Source: Orbilia blumenaviensis (taxonomy: Eukaryota; Ascomycota; Orbiliomycetes; Orbiliales; Orbiliaceae). Taken from it: a stretch of DNA of 64,000 nucleotides. The notes beneath the pieces are model-generated. The model saw only the letters and a list, made by a program, of their open reading frames with translations. It made no database searches and had not been told where the DNA came from. Location: positions 2,976,001 through 3,040,000 of the forward strand of contig JAVHNS010000004.1 in assembly GCA_036872755.1 (NCBI GenBank), read 5' to 3'. Below, piece by piece: positions 45,063 through 57,936 of the stretch; within the stretch, counting starts at the first letter, position 1; each line of letters opens with the position of its first letter. A program made the position numbers and the translations under genes.

Positions 45063-45092
45063 TCTCCTCCTCCTCCTCCTCCTCCTCCTCCT
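45063..45092. repeat. (CTC)n microsatellite
   Basis: About ten units of a CTC/TCC trinucleotide repeat in gene-free DNA. Confidence 0.9.
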
Positions 45093-45729
45093 ATCAGCCA
45101 CTCATCACACCATATCCGTCTACGGCGGCCCCCATTGAAAAATTAATAGATAGTTTTTAAAACTGTGAGTCTCCCCCATTGTCCTGAATTACCAAGGTTG
45201 CCTATAGGTAATGCTATAGTACTACCTGACATATCGAATAACCGTTACTAACTGTCACTTGTATATAGCTACACAGAAGTTCGACTTTGCGTGTGTCCAG
45301 ACCCGAGTCCAACCCGTAGTGGATTGTGATAGATCATGAAGACCATGGGAAAACTGTCTGGAGAGGACTCTAGTCGAAATACGAACCGAATTATGCGTCG
45401 ACGTTGCTTACACTCATGAGTGAGTTATGACAATTTAATACGATCGTGATGCGGGTGTGAATGCGTTTGTGAGTAAACTTCGTCATAGGCAGGCTAGAAT
45501 GGCTGCTGCAAGTTCCCCAATTACGGATACGATATTAACTACACGCTTGGCGTCCACAGTTCCAGCTATTTATATACTTACAGTTGGGGGATATTTTGGA
45601 TCGACTTCTGCTCGAACGGTTGACCTCAATATTCTTGCAGGAGTTGTTCGTACGGTGGAGTCACATCATAAAGTTGAATTTCCCAAGCCTACTAGTCAAA
45701 ATCCATTTCATATTTAAGCATCAATAACG

Positions 45730-46037
45730 GGGTAGATTGGGCTAGCGTTATCGATAGATTGGATTCGATATTGGAAAACCAAGATAAACCTCTGCAGACG
45801 ATAATCAAGAACAGCACCCAGCTTTACCAACGCCCGCCAACTAAGAGGTTCGGGGCCTCTCCTCAGGTTGGTGATACGGTGTTACTCAGGAAGAAAGAGA
45901 GACACATATCCAAGCTGTCCAGTAGAACATGGGGTCCATTCAAGGGTTTCGAAATTGGCACGAGGGGACGCTCCGCGTGGCTAATTGACGGTCGCTACTC
46001 TCTAGACGACCTAAAAACCTATGTGTCTAGGCAATAG
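45730..46037 (+). pseudogene. Decayed retroelement fragment, integrase C-terminal-like
   Basis: An open stretch without an obvious start reads NNGVDWASVIDRLDSILE, then a KRFGASPQVGDTVLLRKK segment, a WGPFKGFEI segment and finally YSLDDLKTYVSRQ before a stop. The VGDTVLLR ... GPFK pattern resembles the region after the integrase core in Pol polyproteins of LTR retrotransposons. No integrase core, reverse transcriptase or LTR was found around it, so this is at best a truncated remnant. The frame at 45457-45717 just upstream may belong to the same relic but shows no motif. Confidence 0.4.
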
Positions 46038-46224
46038 CGGAATTCTGTTCTCGTAGGTAGAGCCTACGCTATTTGTCCCAGTTGCCCCATAATTCGTGTA
46101 TGTTAGTCACTAAGTTTTAGCCCATTTGTGCCCCATATATGCCCCCATACGTGCTCGCTCTCTAGTTTTAGACATCATCCTTGCTAGAAGCAATACCAAT
46201 TACGTTTATTCAATTTATTTAGTG

Positions 46225-46350
46225 GTCATATGCTAGTTCGTTTCCAGCTACCGTTTAGTATGGTGGTTGAGTGGCTTTGAGATCCCCGATAAAGGATTTC
46301 GGCCACATCTACTCTCTGTACAACCTCAAAGCCTACGTTAAATCATCATT
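46225..46350 (+). repeat. Degenerate repeat unit 1 (related to retroelement fragment)
   Basis: Begins TAGTTCGTTTCCAGCTACCG and continues through GTGGCTTTGAGATC. It ends in a short frame reading YSLYNLKAYVKSS, close to YSLDDLKTYVSRQ at the end of the 45730-46037 fragment. A second degenerate copy of the DNA lies at ~46490-46600. Confidence 0.5.
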
Positions 46351-46489
46351 AGCGAGTTGTTGTTATGTGCTGAATCTTGGCATTAAAAATGATTTTATAT
46401 TAGCCACAGCTGCCCATTCATTAGTTCGATAGATCAACTTCATTCATTCGAGCATAATGCAATCCGCTCCTTGGTCATATTAACTTCTA

Positions 46490-46600
46490 ACCTGTTTGTT
46501 CGTATACAGCCTCCGTTTGGTGTGGTAGTCGGTGGCTTGGAGATCCTAGTACTATAGTGAGAGAGGGATTTCAGTCACAACCCTCGCCTGATCAAAATTT
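46490..46600 (+). repeat. Degenerate repeat unit 2
   Basis: Shares CCGTTTGGTGTGGTAGT and GTGGCTTGGAGATC with unit 1 at 46225-46350, with about three quarters identity by eye over ~80 bp. Confidence 0.45.
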
Positions 46601-47580
46601 GGATGCGTATTCAATGAGACCACGTGTGCTCTTGAATATACTTTTACTCCTCTGTGCTGGAAATCGAAACAGGAGTGACACGGAATTCATCAGTATTGAA
46701 AAGTGCACTTTCCAAGCGCGGTAGTTAGGCCTAAGGTGAATACGTATGTAAAACAGCTTGCTAACCGGGCTAGTATTATCGATAAGAGCTTCGACCTCGA
46801 ATCTGCTCTTCTAGCGCTTCTAGAATGATCCAAGCCCGGCTTAAAACCTGACTAACCGTTCTGAAGAATTGTCCCCCATGCTGTTATAATTATCCAAGTT
46901 GAAGATATTCGGAAAATAAATTCCTTGTTCCAACTATAGGATCCATGGAAGCTTACATCGAGATTTAGGTATCGAGCATTCGAATCCGAAACGACAACGT
47001 GCAATGCAATGCAATGCCTCGAAGAGAATGCTGCAGCCACCCGTGTAAAGGCCACCGTTGAAGCTTGCCAGATCTAACACCAGCATTCTCTCAGAGCGAA
47101 ATGCGTCTTTGGCTTCTAGAATGATTTTTTTTCTTGGCTGTTTGCCACTCGCTGAGCAATGCATGAAAGAAGCCAAGGCATCGCCGCTGCTAGCAGCTCA
47201 GCTTTTGAAATTTTGTTGTCTGTCTGTCTGGGGTGCAGCAGCAAATAAAATGTGTTTCGTTACACAACAACAATCGTCTACAAACACGTTTTGAGCTCTC
47301 TCTTTGCTTCTCAGAATCTGGTCTCATCTCACTGCGCTATCCATCTCCACCTCACTCCCTCAACAGTCACTCCACGTTTCAAGCATCGCTTGATCAACTG
47401 CCGGCTTACGCTGTACTCATAAATCTATTTCACGAAATATCTATCAGTATAAATAGGCCATCTTCATAGCTCCGCTGTCATCTTCTTCATCTTCATCACA
47501 TCCTACTATCAGACATTGAACTGAATCGAATCACATCCCAAACAACTCGATCTTATCGCGAATCCTTATCATCATTCACA
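46600..47580. other. Promoter side of HST2, relic at its left end
   Basis: Near 46760-46830 a short frame (NRASIIDKSFDLES) weakly recalls WASVIDRLDSILE of the 45.7-kb fragment. The right part is CT-rich close to the HST2 start, as expected for a promoter. Confidence 0.4.
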
Positions 47581-48962
<1,382 letters not shown>

Positions 48963-49389
48963 GACGCCATGTTTTGATTGCGGTTTTGTGGAGTAGAAAC
49001 AATTATTATTGTAAAGGGCGTTCGCAGGTGGATCGAATCTTTGGTTGGGAATTATAGAATCGGTCTTTTTATCCTTTTTTATCGTCTTTTCTGTTATCAA
49101 TTCACGTCTACCAGATTCGGGGTATCGTTTTTGTCTGAAAGACTACTGATAGCTTCAATTCAAAGCCTTTTATGCGACTCATGCGCGCATTCCCGCTACG
49201 CCCACGGAGAGTGTTTCGTAATTATATCGGGCTCGAGTATTGTATAGCGGTATCAAAATTACCATTCTGCAACGTTAAGATCACATTAAACTTAAATACT
49301 TATTATATTCATAAAGCAATCTTGGTCTCGTAAATATACTTAGGTAGAAGGCATGCGGGCTAACTATAGCGCCTGTTCTACGGGATGAG
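48963..49389. other. Convergent intergenic region
   Basis: Between the 3' ends of HST2 and the minus-strand P450. Probably 3' UTRs. Confidence 0.5.
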
Positions 49390-51234
49390 TTACTCCTTCC
49401 TCTCCTTCGCCCAAACCCTCAACATCCCCCTCGTCTTCGGTACAAACACTGCCCTCCACTCCATATCACTATCTTTGACATCCTCCATAAGCCCTACTTC
49501 AAACCTCCTCACAAACCTCCCAAGCGCAACCGACAACTCCGCCTCTGCTAAATGCATACCAATGCAAATCCGTGACCCTCTGCTAAACGGCATGAAATGT
49601 CTTTCCATATCCCTCGTATCCTTGACGAGCCAACGGGATGGGTCCCATTTATCGGGATTCGGGAATACAGTGGGGTTTGTGTGATATGTATAAGCCGAGT
49701 TTTGGACAATGGTACCGCCGGGAAGATAATAGCCTAGGAGGGTGGTGCCGCCGGCTGGGACGTCTCTTGGGAGGGGCCCCGGGACGCCGTGGCTGAATCG
49801 GAGGGATTCTTTAATGCATGCTTGCTATAGTCATATGATATTGATTAACATTAAATTTTCCACGGATATAAAAGTTTGGGGAAGAAAGAGTATGTACGAG
49901 AAACGGTAACCCTTCCAGTACTTCCTCCTTCACATCGCTGGTTGGAGTAGGCATAACACTCTTCAACTCCTCCAGCAGTCTCTTCTCTGCGTCCGGATTC
50001 TTGGTCAGATAGTAAATAGCGTAGTTCAATGCATGGCCCGTGGTATCCATCCCAGCTGCAACGGTTGATATAGCATCATGTGTTAGCTGTTTATCCGTCA
50101 AAGCTTTCCTCCCCCGCTTCGGATCGTCTTCGAATAACTGTGCAAAAATGGTAACCATATTCCTATCCCCAGCTGCATACTTGACCTTCTGGCTTAAAAC
50201 GGCTCTGGTGCAGACGTCCGTGAAGTCTAGGATATCTGCCATTGGAGGGGATATAACCCTTACGACGGGCCTGGGGAGGAACTTCTCGAATATAAACCCG
50301 ATAACGGCAAATGTATTCGGGAAAACATTTTGCACGCCCGTCGAATCGATGAGCGACTCGAATGCCAGCAGCCAACCCGGGGCGAAAGTCGGGTGGGACA
50401 GCGCACCGAAGGACTGTTCGTAGGAATAAAAGGTGATAATATCAACAGTCAAACATCGGAAACCCCTAGTAATGTTGATATTTGTCCCGATTTCCTTAAC
50501 GCGGTTTAGGAACAGCGTTACCTTGGATTGTATCAAGTCTTCGAGCTTGCGCACTGCGGGTTTGGAGAAGTAGGGTGCCAGGGCGACGCGGCGGGCGTAA
50601 GCATCTTTGATGTTAAGGGTTTCGACTACGGACTCGTCGGCTGAAGGGTGATTGTAGAAGTCTGCGGATTTGGCGAATCTGGTGTTCATCTTGTAGATTC
50701 TGATTATTTTTTAACTTTGGTTTTAGAACCAATGCTTTATAACCATGTATAAACTATGCATTCTATATTGGAACGGTATATGCATACTGGTTATAGACTT
50801 CTATATCGTTGAAGGAGACATATCTGGGTCCCGTGCGGACAACAGGGCCTAGTCGTATCAAATACATATTATATAAGCATTGTATTCGTGTAATACTATG
50901 TATGCATATAATCCCAGGAGACAGTCTACGTACCGTACTTCTCATGCCATTTCTTAAAATTAAAGATCTCAGTCCCACTATTCCACGGCAGAATGATCCA
51001 GTACAACTTGTTTAAATTCTCGGACACAAGAGCGATCTTTGGTCCAGGGATCTCAGACAGCGGATCGAAGTAGACACGATATATAAAACGGATGGGCATA
51101 TACAGAAAGACATAGGAGGTTACGAACGCTGCCGAGCTATAAAGGAGCTTGCTTGATGGGGGGTACGAAAGGAATTTGTCCAGGAGGGGTCGCGCACTGG
51201 CCATTGTAGCGGTGAATAGTTCTTGCAATGGCAT
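49390..51234 (-). CDS. Cytochrome P450 monooxygenase
   Basis: Four exons, 51234-50934, 50848-50788, 50699-49898 and 49824-49390, give about 532 residues; introns are 85, 88 and 73 nt. The N-terminus has a membrane anchor (LLYSSAAFVTSYVFLYMPI) followed by the proline hinge PLSEIPGPK. The oxygen-activating I-helix motif AGMDTTGH is near residue 336, ExxR (ESLR) near 393-396 and the heme loop FSRGSRICIG with the cysteine near 475. A second in-frame ATG at 51204 is an alternative start. The family is typical of secondary-metabolism or xenobiotic P450s of the endoplasmic reticulum; the substrate cannot be deduced. It is divergent from the CYP51-like gene 2.5 kb away. Those are the only two P450s seen, with no polyketide or terpene synthase in the window. 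Confidence 0.92.
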
Positions 51235-53764
51235 TGTGCAGGCGGCGGTGTAACCCTTCAATTGTCAGAAAAGAAAAGAAAAAAAAAAAACAAGAAATTC
51301 CAGGAATATTTAGGTTTGCCCGCAGGCGCACGGCGTGGAATCCAGAAAGGTTGTCTAATGAAACAATGGGGTTTTCGTCCCAGAATTTTGATGTCGAGTT
51401 TTACAGCATCAATCATAACTGGGGTGAAAGAGACCCGGGGCCAGCTGCTGGATATATACTCAGCTACCTGCCAGAATTGGAGGCAAAAAGCTTCCTGGCT
51501 GTTGCACAATTAATTATTTCTAATTAACCAAAAATATCTCTTTTTTGGTTAACATCGCAGTCGCTTTTGCCCTACATATACGGCGAACGAGCTGGCTGGG
51601 GTATCAAATTTAAGAATGGAACTAGGTTAATATCGAGGCGCCTGCAGCTCGGGCGGGAGGGCCTATAGATCCCATATATCTCAGGCGAGCCAACTTCATA
51701 TATATACCCTGCACAGCATGCATGCAAGCTAAGAGCTCTGTCCCGTGTCTGGACAATGGCCGCAAAATAACCTATAATCGAATAGCTGTTAACATGTCGG
51801 AAAGACCCTTTCCCTGTTTTGGAAGCCAGCCCCTTCGCTGCGCATGCAGCTCCGATGAATAGAGTTTGGGCGCATTCCTCGGGATCCTCGCTCTAGATAT
51901 CCAGTTATCACGTTAACATGCAACAAACCTTGAGGTTACAGGCTAGGTTGCGATATGATATCAGCGCAGGATAAGTTGATCAATTGATAACGCAATAAAA
52001 GGGTAATAATAAAAAAGCCCAGTATCGGTATGCAACAGTGCGGCGCAGGCTTGCAGAATTGCTGCAGAAGCTGGGGTTTTCGAAGCCAACAAAAACTGGG
52101 TACTTGTTGCCGACAAACATACGAGAAAGTCATGCGAGACCAGGCACAAGCCAGGCCAGGGGGTTTAACTAAGGTATAGTTGTTGGAGGTCGGACTTCTC
52201 GCTGTTCGGTTATATATTAATAATTCGCGAAGTGCGATAGACCCACTGTAGTTACTAATCATCCATACTGGGATAGAAGGGTTTTTACACATCCGTTGCA
52301 TAAAATTCCGTGTAGACATATGTCGACATTAGGTGTGCCCCATGCACGGTTCGGGTAACGGCAGCCAATCATTTGTGGGCGAAAGCACGATTTCGCAGTT
52401 TGCGAGCGGATGCTTCTCGGGGAGAGCTTAATTAACAGGGTCTGCGGGGGTTTTTCCTTAGTTGACTAAGATTGTGGTAAAGTGGTTTAGGTATCTATGT
52501 AATCAGCTTTGAGGGTCTTGTGGAGTATTTTTGGGTTTAAGACGCACTGCGAAAAATTGCGAAGTCATTCCACCCTCCTTCGCTGTGGTTTAACTTGTGT
52601 GATGCCTATTGACGTCGACGAAGAGTTATGTGACACCTTCTGGTAGCCACGATACTGGGTTAGGATTCCCAACCAAAAGTTTTGCAATACATATGATCGT
52701 ACATGATTTAGTAATAGATTGTGCTAAAATACGGAATCCTGGGCGTACGAAAGAACATTGTCTGTAGGTTCTGTGTCCCGTGCGACATGAGATCTATATT
52801 TGCAGTGCTACGAAGTTTGCGATAACGTCACCAGCGCACTGCAATTTTGATAGCTAGTCAATGTCAGGACGAAGGAGATTTGGATGTTGGATCCACACGT
52901 CGAATTTTTTTACAAGGTTCCGAGTTTAAGAGTTCCGAAGAGCTTTAAGAGCGCATGTTCGGCATACATGGCGATAAGCAGACATGTAATATACCCAAGC
53001 TTGGCCAAGTTGTAGCCTACGGGTCAATTGCGGGTATAAAGCCTGATGTCGCTGACTGATAATTGTATGTGGGTACTTTAGCAGCTAGGTAGTTGGCTGC
53101 TGAGCTAGCATGAGCTCATGAAGGTGCCGGCATGTCTCACTTAGACGAGAACATTGGCGTCGTTATAATGTTACACAGACCCCTCGACTAGAAAGCGATG
53201 CAAAGTCGACGGACAGCGAGACTGGTTTCAAGACCTTCGCTCCCCTTTTCGAAAACAGATTTTTATGTAACACCCATGCTGTTATTAGTATTTTAATTTA
53301 ATCTCATGGCGCGACATTTGATGAGATTAAACACATTTTCTGAAGTTAATGGAGGGTTTTTTGAACGCGAATTTCAGTTGAGCTTAGCTACTTGGCCAAG
53401 CTAGAGCGGGATCATGCAGTCAGTTACCCGTTTGGAGGCTTGTTGGTCAGCTTCGGCCGTAATTCGGTAGGCCGGACGCGGCTCTTCCAGCTGATATTCA
53501 CGGCTTGCAAATTTCCTCCCTTTGTTTATGGACACGTCGACATGCGTCTGCCCAGTTGCTCTTCTTCCTTCCCAGTATCAGGTACCCTTCAACTTTCTCA
53601 ATCAACACAGCCGGTCATGATCACGACGTTTCGATCGTGCTGATGAAGAACTAGATAATTACAACACGAAATCTGATATCGCTGGTTGAGCCAACCAGAA
53701 GGCTCGAATTTCTAACCCCTGAGCGGAGGGAGCACGAGACCAGACGACAACAACATCTGGAACC
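51235..53764. promoter_or_regulatory. Divergent 2.5-kb region between two P450 genes
   Basis: Must contain both promoters. No gene was recognised; short frames at 51.9-52.3 and 53.4-53.6 kb lack domain features. Confidence 0.4.
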
Positions 53765-55358
53765 ATGACGGTCGCTTCTGTGGTGGGTTCAATAGTGTCA
53801 GGGATAGCTGCATACATCGGTTGGAACATCTTGAAGCAGCTGTATTTCCCCGACTCTCACAAACCGCCTGTGGTTTTCCATTGGCTTCCGTTTATTGGCA
53901 GTACCGTCTACTATGGGATCGACCCTTACAAGTTTTTCTTTGAGTGCAGGGAAAAGGTAAGTTTTCAGTGATAAATGTTATGTATAAGAGGGTCCTGAAG
54001 GGTTTGCTAACTTGCCATAGTATGGAGACTGCTTTACTTTCTATCTCCTGGGAAGCCCCACCACGGTATTTCTTGGAAGCAAAGGAAATGAATTCATTCT
54101 GAATGGCAAAATAAAAGATTTGAATGCCGAAGAGGTTTATGGCCCGCTTACCAAGCCAGTTTTTGGGAAAGGTGTGATCTACGATTGCCCAAATGCCAAG
54201 TTGATGGATCAGAAGAGGCTTCTCGGGCCAGGCCTGAGTGGAACAGCCCTCAAGAGTTATGTGCCACTATTCGTCAAGGAAGTCGAAGACTTTATCAAGA
54301 CGTCTTCAGTTTTCAAATCGGACGGAGGGATATGTGATATCTCGTCGGTAATGGCTGAGATTACTACCTACACCGCAGCAGGCTCGCTTCAAGGAAAAGA
54401 GATTCGTGATATGCTTGATTCGGATATTTCGGTTCTCTACAGACATCTCGACGACGGGTTTGCTCCGATAAACTTCGTTCTTCCCTGGATCCCTATCCCG
54501 AGAAACATTCGAAGAGATCGTGCCCAGAAGGCCATGGCAAAACTATACATGGACATCATCCAGAAAAGACGCAAGCGGGAAAATCCACCCGACGAAGGGG
54601 ATATGCTCGACTTGCTCATGAATTCAACCTATCGTGATGGGAACATGATTCCTGACAAAGAGATTGCTAATTTGATGATTGCACTGCTTATGGGTGGGCA
54701 ACATAACACTTCGTCAGCTGGATCTTGGATTTTCTTGCACTTGGCTCACGACCCTGCTCTTATCGAAAAACTCTATCAGGAGCAACTTAGAGTGCTAGGA
54801 CCATCCTTGCCACCGCTCACCTACGAACATCTCGAGGCTTTGACTCTCCACAACCAGATGATCAAGGAGACTCTTCGTCTTCACTCACCAATACATTCTG
54901 TCCTGCGGAAAGTAAAGTCACCAATGCCGGTGCCTGGTACAAGTTGGGTCATTCCACCTTCCCATACTCTCCTTTCAGCACCAAGCTTCCTGGGCCGAAC
55001 GCCTGAAAACTTCCCGAATCCTGAAAAATGGGACCCACATAGATGGGACGACCCGAAGGCCGGGCTCGCAGCTATGGGTGACGGGAAGGACGACGAGGGT
55101 ACAATCGACTATGGATTCGGCGCTGTATCCCTGAAATCCATCAAATCGCCATACCTACCGTTCGGCGGTGGACGTCACCGATGCGTGGCTGAGAAATATG
55201 CATATACACAGCTCGGCGCGATATTGGCGACTATGGTGAGATTGTTGAAGTGGGAGCAGGTGGATATGACGAAGCCGGTACCGCCTACTGATTACTCGAG
55301 CATGTTTTCGAGACCAATGCATCCGGCAGAGATCAGGTGGAAGCATAGAAATAACTAA
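53765..55358 (+). CDS. CYP51-family P450 (sterol 14-alpha demethylase paralogue)
   Basis: Exons 53765-53956 and 54021-55358 (64-nt intron) give 509 residues. An N-terminal membrane anchor precedes the CYP51 hallmarks: [63 protein letters not shown] and the heme loop [16 protein letters not shown] with cysteine 452. Authentic CYP51 removes the 14-alpha methyl group of lanosterol/eburicol and is the azole target. Several normally fixed positions differ here: the KFxxxGL segment reads RLLGPGLSG, the I-helix is [14 protein letters not shown] where LMAGQHSS is usual, and the residue two after the heme cysteine is Ala where Gly is usual. I therefore call it a divergent paralogue, possibly with changed substrate or azole sensitivity. 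A primary ERG11 copy would be expected elsewhere in the genome. Confidence 0.88.
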
Positions 55359-56308
55359 AGGCTGCGCTTGTTGTCTTAATCTCGCTTGTGTCCTTTCGAA
55401 AATCCTATTAAGCCATTCGCGAGGCGCATTAGAGTTGTTTCGCAGGATCCCGGTCCGATAGATCTAGATTTGAATGCAGGGACTTTCCGCTTTGCGATTT
55501 ACCATTAATGGCATCTGATCAGACCCACACCAGCTGTGACTATCTGCTTTTCTTGATTGCTAGCGCTTTAGATCTAGCCAGATCTCGGTATCAATACATA
55601 TAGATATGGGAAATTCCGCTCAACTATCCAGAGTTGGAATAGGCCAGCAATTCGGCGGGGCAAACACTTAAATCGGAAATATCATCTGCATAAGTAAAGA
55701 TATCAAGATGCAGCTGCAGAGGAATGCTGTTGTTAAAGTTTTGGCGTAGTACAAAAAGACGAATTAACGTTAATTTAACCCCCAGCTAGCCGCTGAATTC
55801 TGGGGCTGTGAAGAGAGAATACTCTCAGCCCGAGAATCCCAAGCACTTTGGGCTTGACGTTGCATATTTTAGCAGGGGAAGGCTTAAACTTGTTGCGCGC
55901 AAGCTTGGGTCTGGGCCTACCGATCTGTCAAATAGTTCTTGTGTCAATCGGTGGCAAGGGTTTGTGGCTGGCCTGATTGGGCCTAAAAGACAATTCGTAG
56001 CGTCATTGCGATACTGCATGCGTCACCTGCATTTGCATATTTTCAAGATCCACAGCCTTTTAATTCATTTCCAAGAAAGAAAGAGAGCAAAAAACAGGAA
56101 GAAAAACCTATTGCATGTGAACAATTAACAATTGGACTTGATACGATTCTGGAAATCTACTTAAAGTGCGGGTTTTCACCAGCTGTTATAGCGATTATCT
56201 GCGGGTGAAGCGGTAGATAAGAGCATCACCAACACTACATTCGTGTCACATTCACAGTGTACTACGAATACCGGAAGCTTATAGAGTTGCAACCTGCAAC
56301 CCCTCTTA
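55359..56308. other. Intergenic, no gene seen
   Basis: 3' region of the CYP51-like gene and promoter of the next gene. Nothing recognised. Confidence 0.5.
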
Positions 56309-57448
56309 ATGCTGCTGACGTGGTTCCGAAATTGGATTCCTCGTATTCACCGCCCTTCGATTTTCATACCCAACACTCGCATCCCTATCCTGCCGAAATC
56401 AAAACGCTCCCCTAAAAAATCAGAAAAAGGAGTCGGAATGGCTGTTCAAATCAGGAGCCGAAAGGCGGTCGATACCGTCATGAACATGTTGTGCAAAAGA
56501 CTTCCGGTGGAGCTTGTTCTCGATATAATCGAACTGGCGGAATATTTCCCATGCACCATCCTCGGATCTCGTACTGGGGAACTGGGTGCTTACGATCAAT
56601 ATAAGAACGGGCCGACGACAAAAACCTATCTCGTCGTTCAAATCCCCTTCCTCGATTCGGAGGATATCGATCCCGAAGCCAATATCCAACAAGATGTTGG
56701 CGGACAACACGCGGAGCCGAAGAGGCGAGTGGTCCAGAAGATCATCTTCAAAACTTCGAGTCACGACCAAGGGTGGGGCGGTGACGTCGGGTGTCAGGGG
56801 ACTTACACAGGGGCATATAGCTGGATAAGTGCAGAGATCTGGAGGAAGAAGACAGCAAACTACAAAGATGACATGCAAGCTGCGCTGTCCTCTCAGGCGA
56901 AGATAGTCAAAGCAAACGGTGGGGGTGAATATAGTCAGGATGAGGGGAGATATCACCACTGGGGTTTCCATCACGGATACACAAAGATCGGCATGGAAGA
57001 GGACAATGATGAAGTTGACGAATCTTCTATATCCTACGACTATCGATATTACGAAAATTTAACCGAAGACGATGATTTTGAGATGGCTGAAGAAACAGGA
57101 CCGACGATTACACGGGAAGCGAAGAAGGACTATTACAAAGTCGGCTCCTGGGTTGTCCAGAAGAATATATGTGCAAAGGCTGAAAGCACTGAGCATGAAA
57201 TTGTTTGGGACGCGGCGGTTGACGGTCCGGGGCCGGATGTGGAGTTATGGGACGATAATTATAAAGATGGTAACGGAAAGCCGATGGATGTTATGGCAGA
57301 GTGGTTAGAAAAGGGGAGAGTCCCCAACAGTAAATTTGCGAAGGAACTCAGAGAAGGAGATGAAGTTAGGGTGATTATGAGAGCTCACTTCGGGGGCTGG
57401 AGCTGTACTATGGACAGTTGTGAGATCCAGTGTTGGTGGGCAGTTTAA
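56309..57448 (+). CDS. Conserved fungal protein with F-box-like N-terminus, unknown function
   Basis: An intronless frame of 379 residues from the ATG at 56309; an in-frame ATG at 56438 (MAVQIRSRK) may be the true start, since the first 43 residues are basic and variable-looking. KRLPVELVLDIIELAEYFP resembles the first half of an F-box. The rest looks beta-rich, with FKTSSHDQGWGGD, GTYTGAYSWISAEIW, GSWVVQKNICA, EHEIVWD and a C-terminal HFGGWSCTMDSCEIQCWW. From memory, similar SHDQGW...GTY.GSY.W proteins are widespread in filamentous ascomycetes without a known function. An acidic insert (residues ~230-265) is low complexity. No signal peptide or membrane segment. Confidence 0.72.
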   Translation: MLLTWFRNWIPRIHRPSIFIPNTRIPILPKSKRSPKKSEKGVGMAVQIRSRKAVDTVMNMLCKRLPVELVLDIIELAEYFPCTILGSRTGELGAYDQYKNGPTTKTYLVVQIPFLDSEDIDPEANIQQDVGGQHAEPKRRVVQKIIFKTSSHDQGWGGDVGCQGTYTGAYSWISAEIWRKKTANYKDDMQAALSSQAKIVKANGGGEYSQDEGRYHHWGFHHGYTKIGMEEDNDEVDESSISYDYRYYENLTEDDDFEMAEETGPTITREAKKDYYKVGSWVVQKNICAKAESTEHEIVWDAAVDGPGPDVELWDDNYKDGNGKPMDVMAEWLEKGRVPNSKFAKELREGDEVRVIMRAHFGGWSCTMDSCEIQCWWAV

Positions 57449-57849
57449 TATTGGACATATACGTTAGTCCCGAAGAATACCGCTGTACATTAAATAAGTG
57501 GGTTAAATCTACTCGAATGACAGCCTTCTAGCGAATAGTCGAATAATAAAGAACGCCTGGGCCTTTATATTGTATCGTGATTACCCCAGTGCTTTCCCGC
57601 AAATACACCTTAATAGTGTTAATATCATTATAACGAGATATGAAGCGTTTTGAATTGCAATTGAAATACATAGAATTGCGGGGTGATACTTTACTTATAA
57701 GATGTCGGGATAGTTTTAATCTTATTCCCTCTCATCTTTCGGGTCAGTTGAGGAGCTTTTGATTTAGTCGTGGCTTCGAGATATGGTTAATGTGTTGTGA
57801 GGTTAGGTAATGTCTATATACCGAGAGTACCCCTGGCTTCAGCTGATCA
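57449..57849. other. Intergenic, no gene seen
   Basis: AT-rich spacer between the preceding gene and the tRNA. Confidence 0.5.
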
Positions 57850-57921
57850 GGTACCGTGGCCTAATGGCAAGGCATCGCTTTCCGGTGGCGGAGATTGCGC
57901 GTTCGAGTCGCGTCGGTATCG
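57850..57921 (+). tRNA. tRNA-Arg (anticodon CCG)
   Basis: A 72-nt intronless cloverleaf. The acceptor stem GGTACCG pairs with CGGTATC (one G-U), D-stem GCC with GGC, anticodon stem TCGCT with GGCGG (two wobbles), and T-stem GCGCG with CGCGT (one G-U). The T-loop is TTCGAGT and U33 is present before anticodon CCG, which reads CGG arginine codons. Box A and box B promoters are therefore intact. CCA is not encoded, as usual in eukaryotes. Confidence 0.95.
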
Positions 57922-57930
57922 ATTCATTCC

Positions 57931-57936
57931 TTTTTT
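57931..57936 (+). terminator. Pol III T-run terminator of tRNA-Arg
   Basis: Six Ts starting 10 nt after the discriminator base. Confidence 0.75.

Larger units (their letters stand above)
38521..45450. other. Gene desert, no intact gene recognised
   Basis: Nearly 7 kb with only short, unrelated frames. It holds a 31-nt poly(A) tract, a pair of CAAGTACTTACGC direct repeats at ~41220-41262, a (CTC)n tract and stretches near 41.4-41.7 and 42.3-42.6 kb that read like broken coding remnants in shifting frames. No family assignment is possible for those. Confidence 0.45.

Noticed and set aside
51936..52319. 127-codon minus-strand frame between the P450 genes
   Set aside because: Composition and lack of any motif suggest chance; it lies in the shared promoter region.
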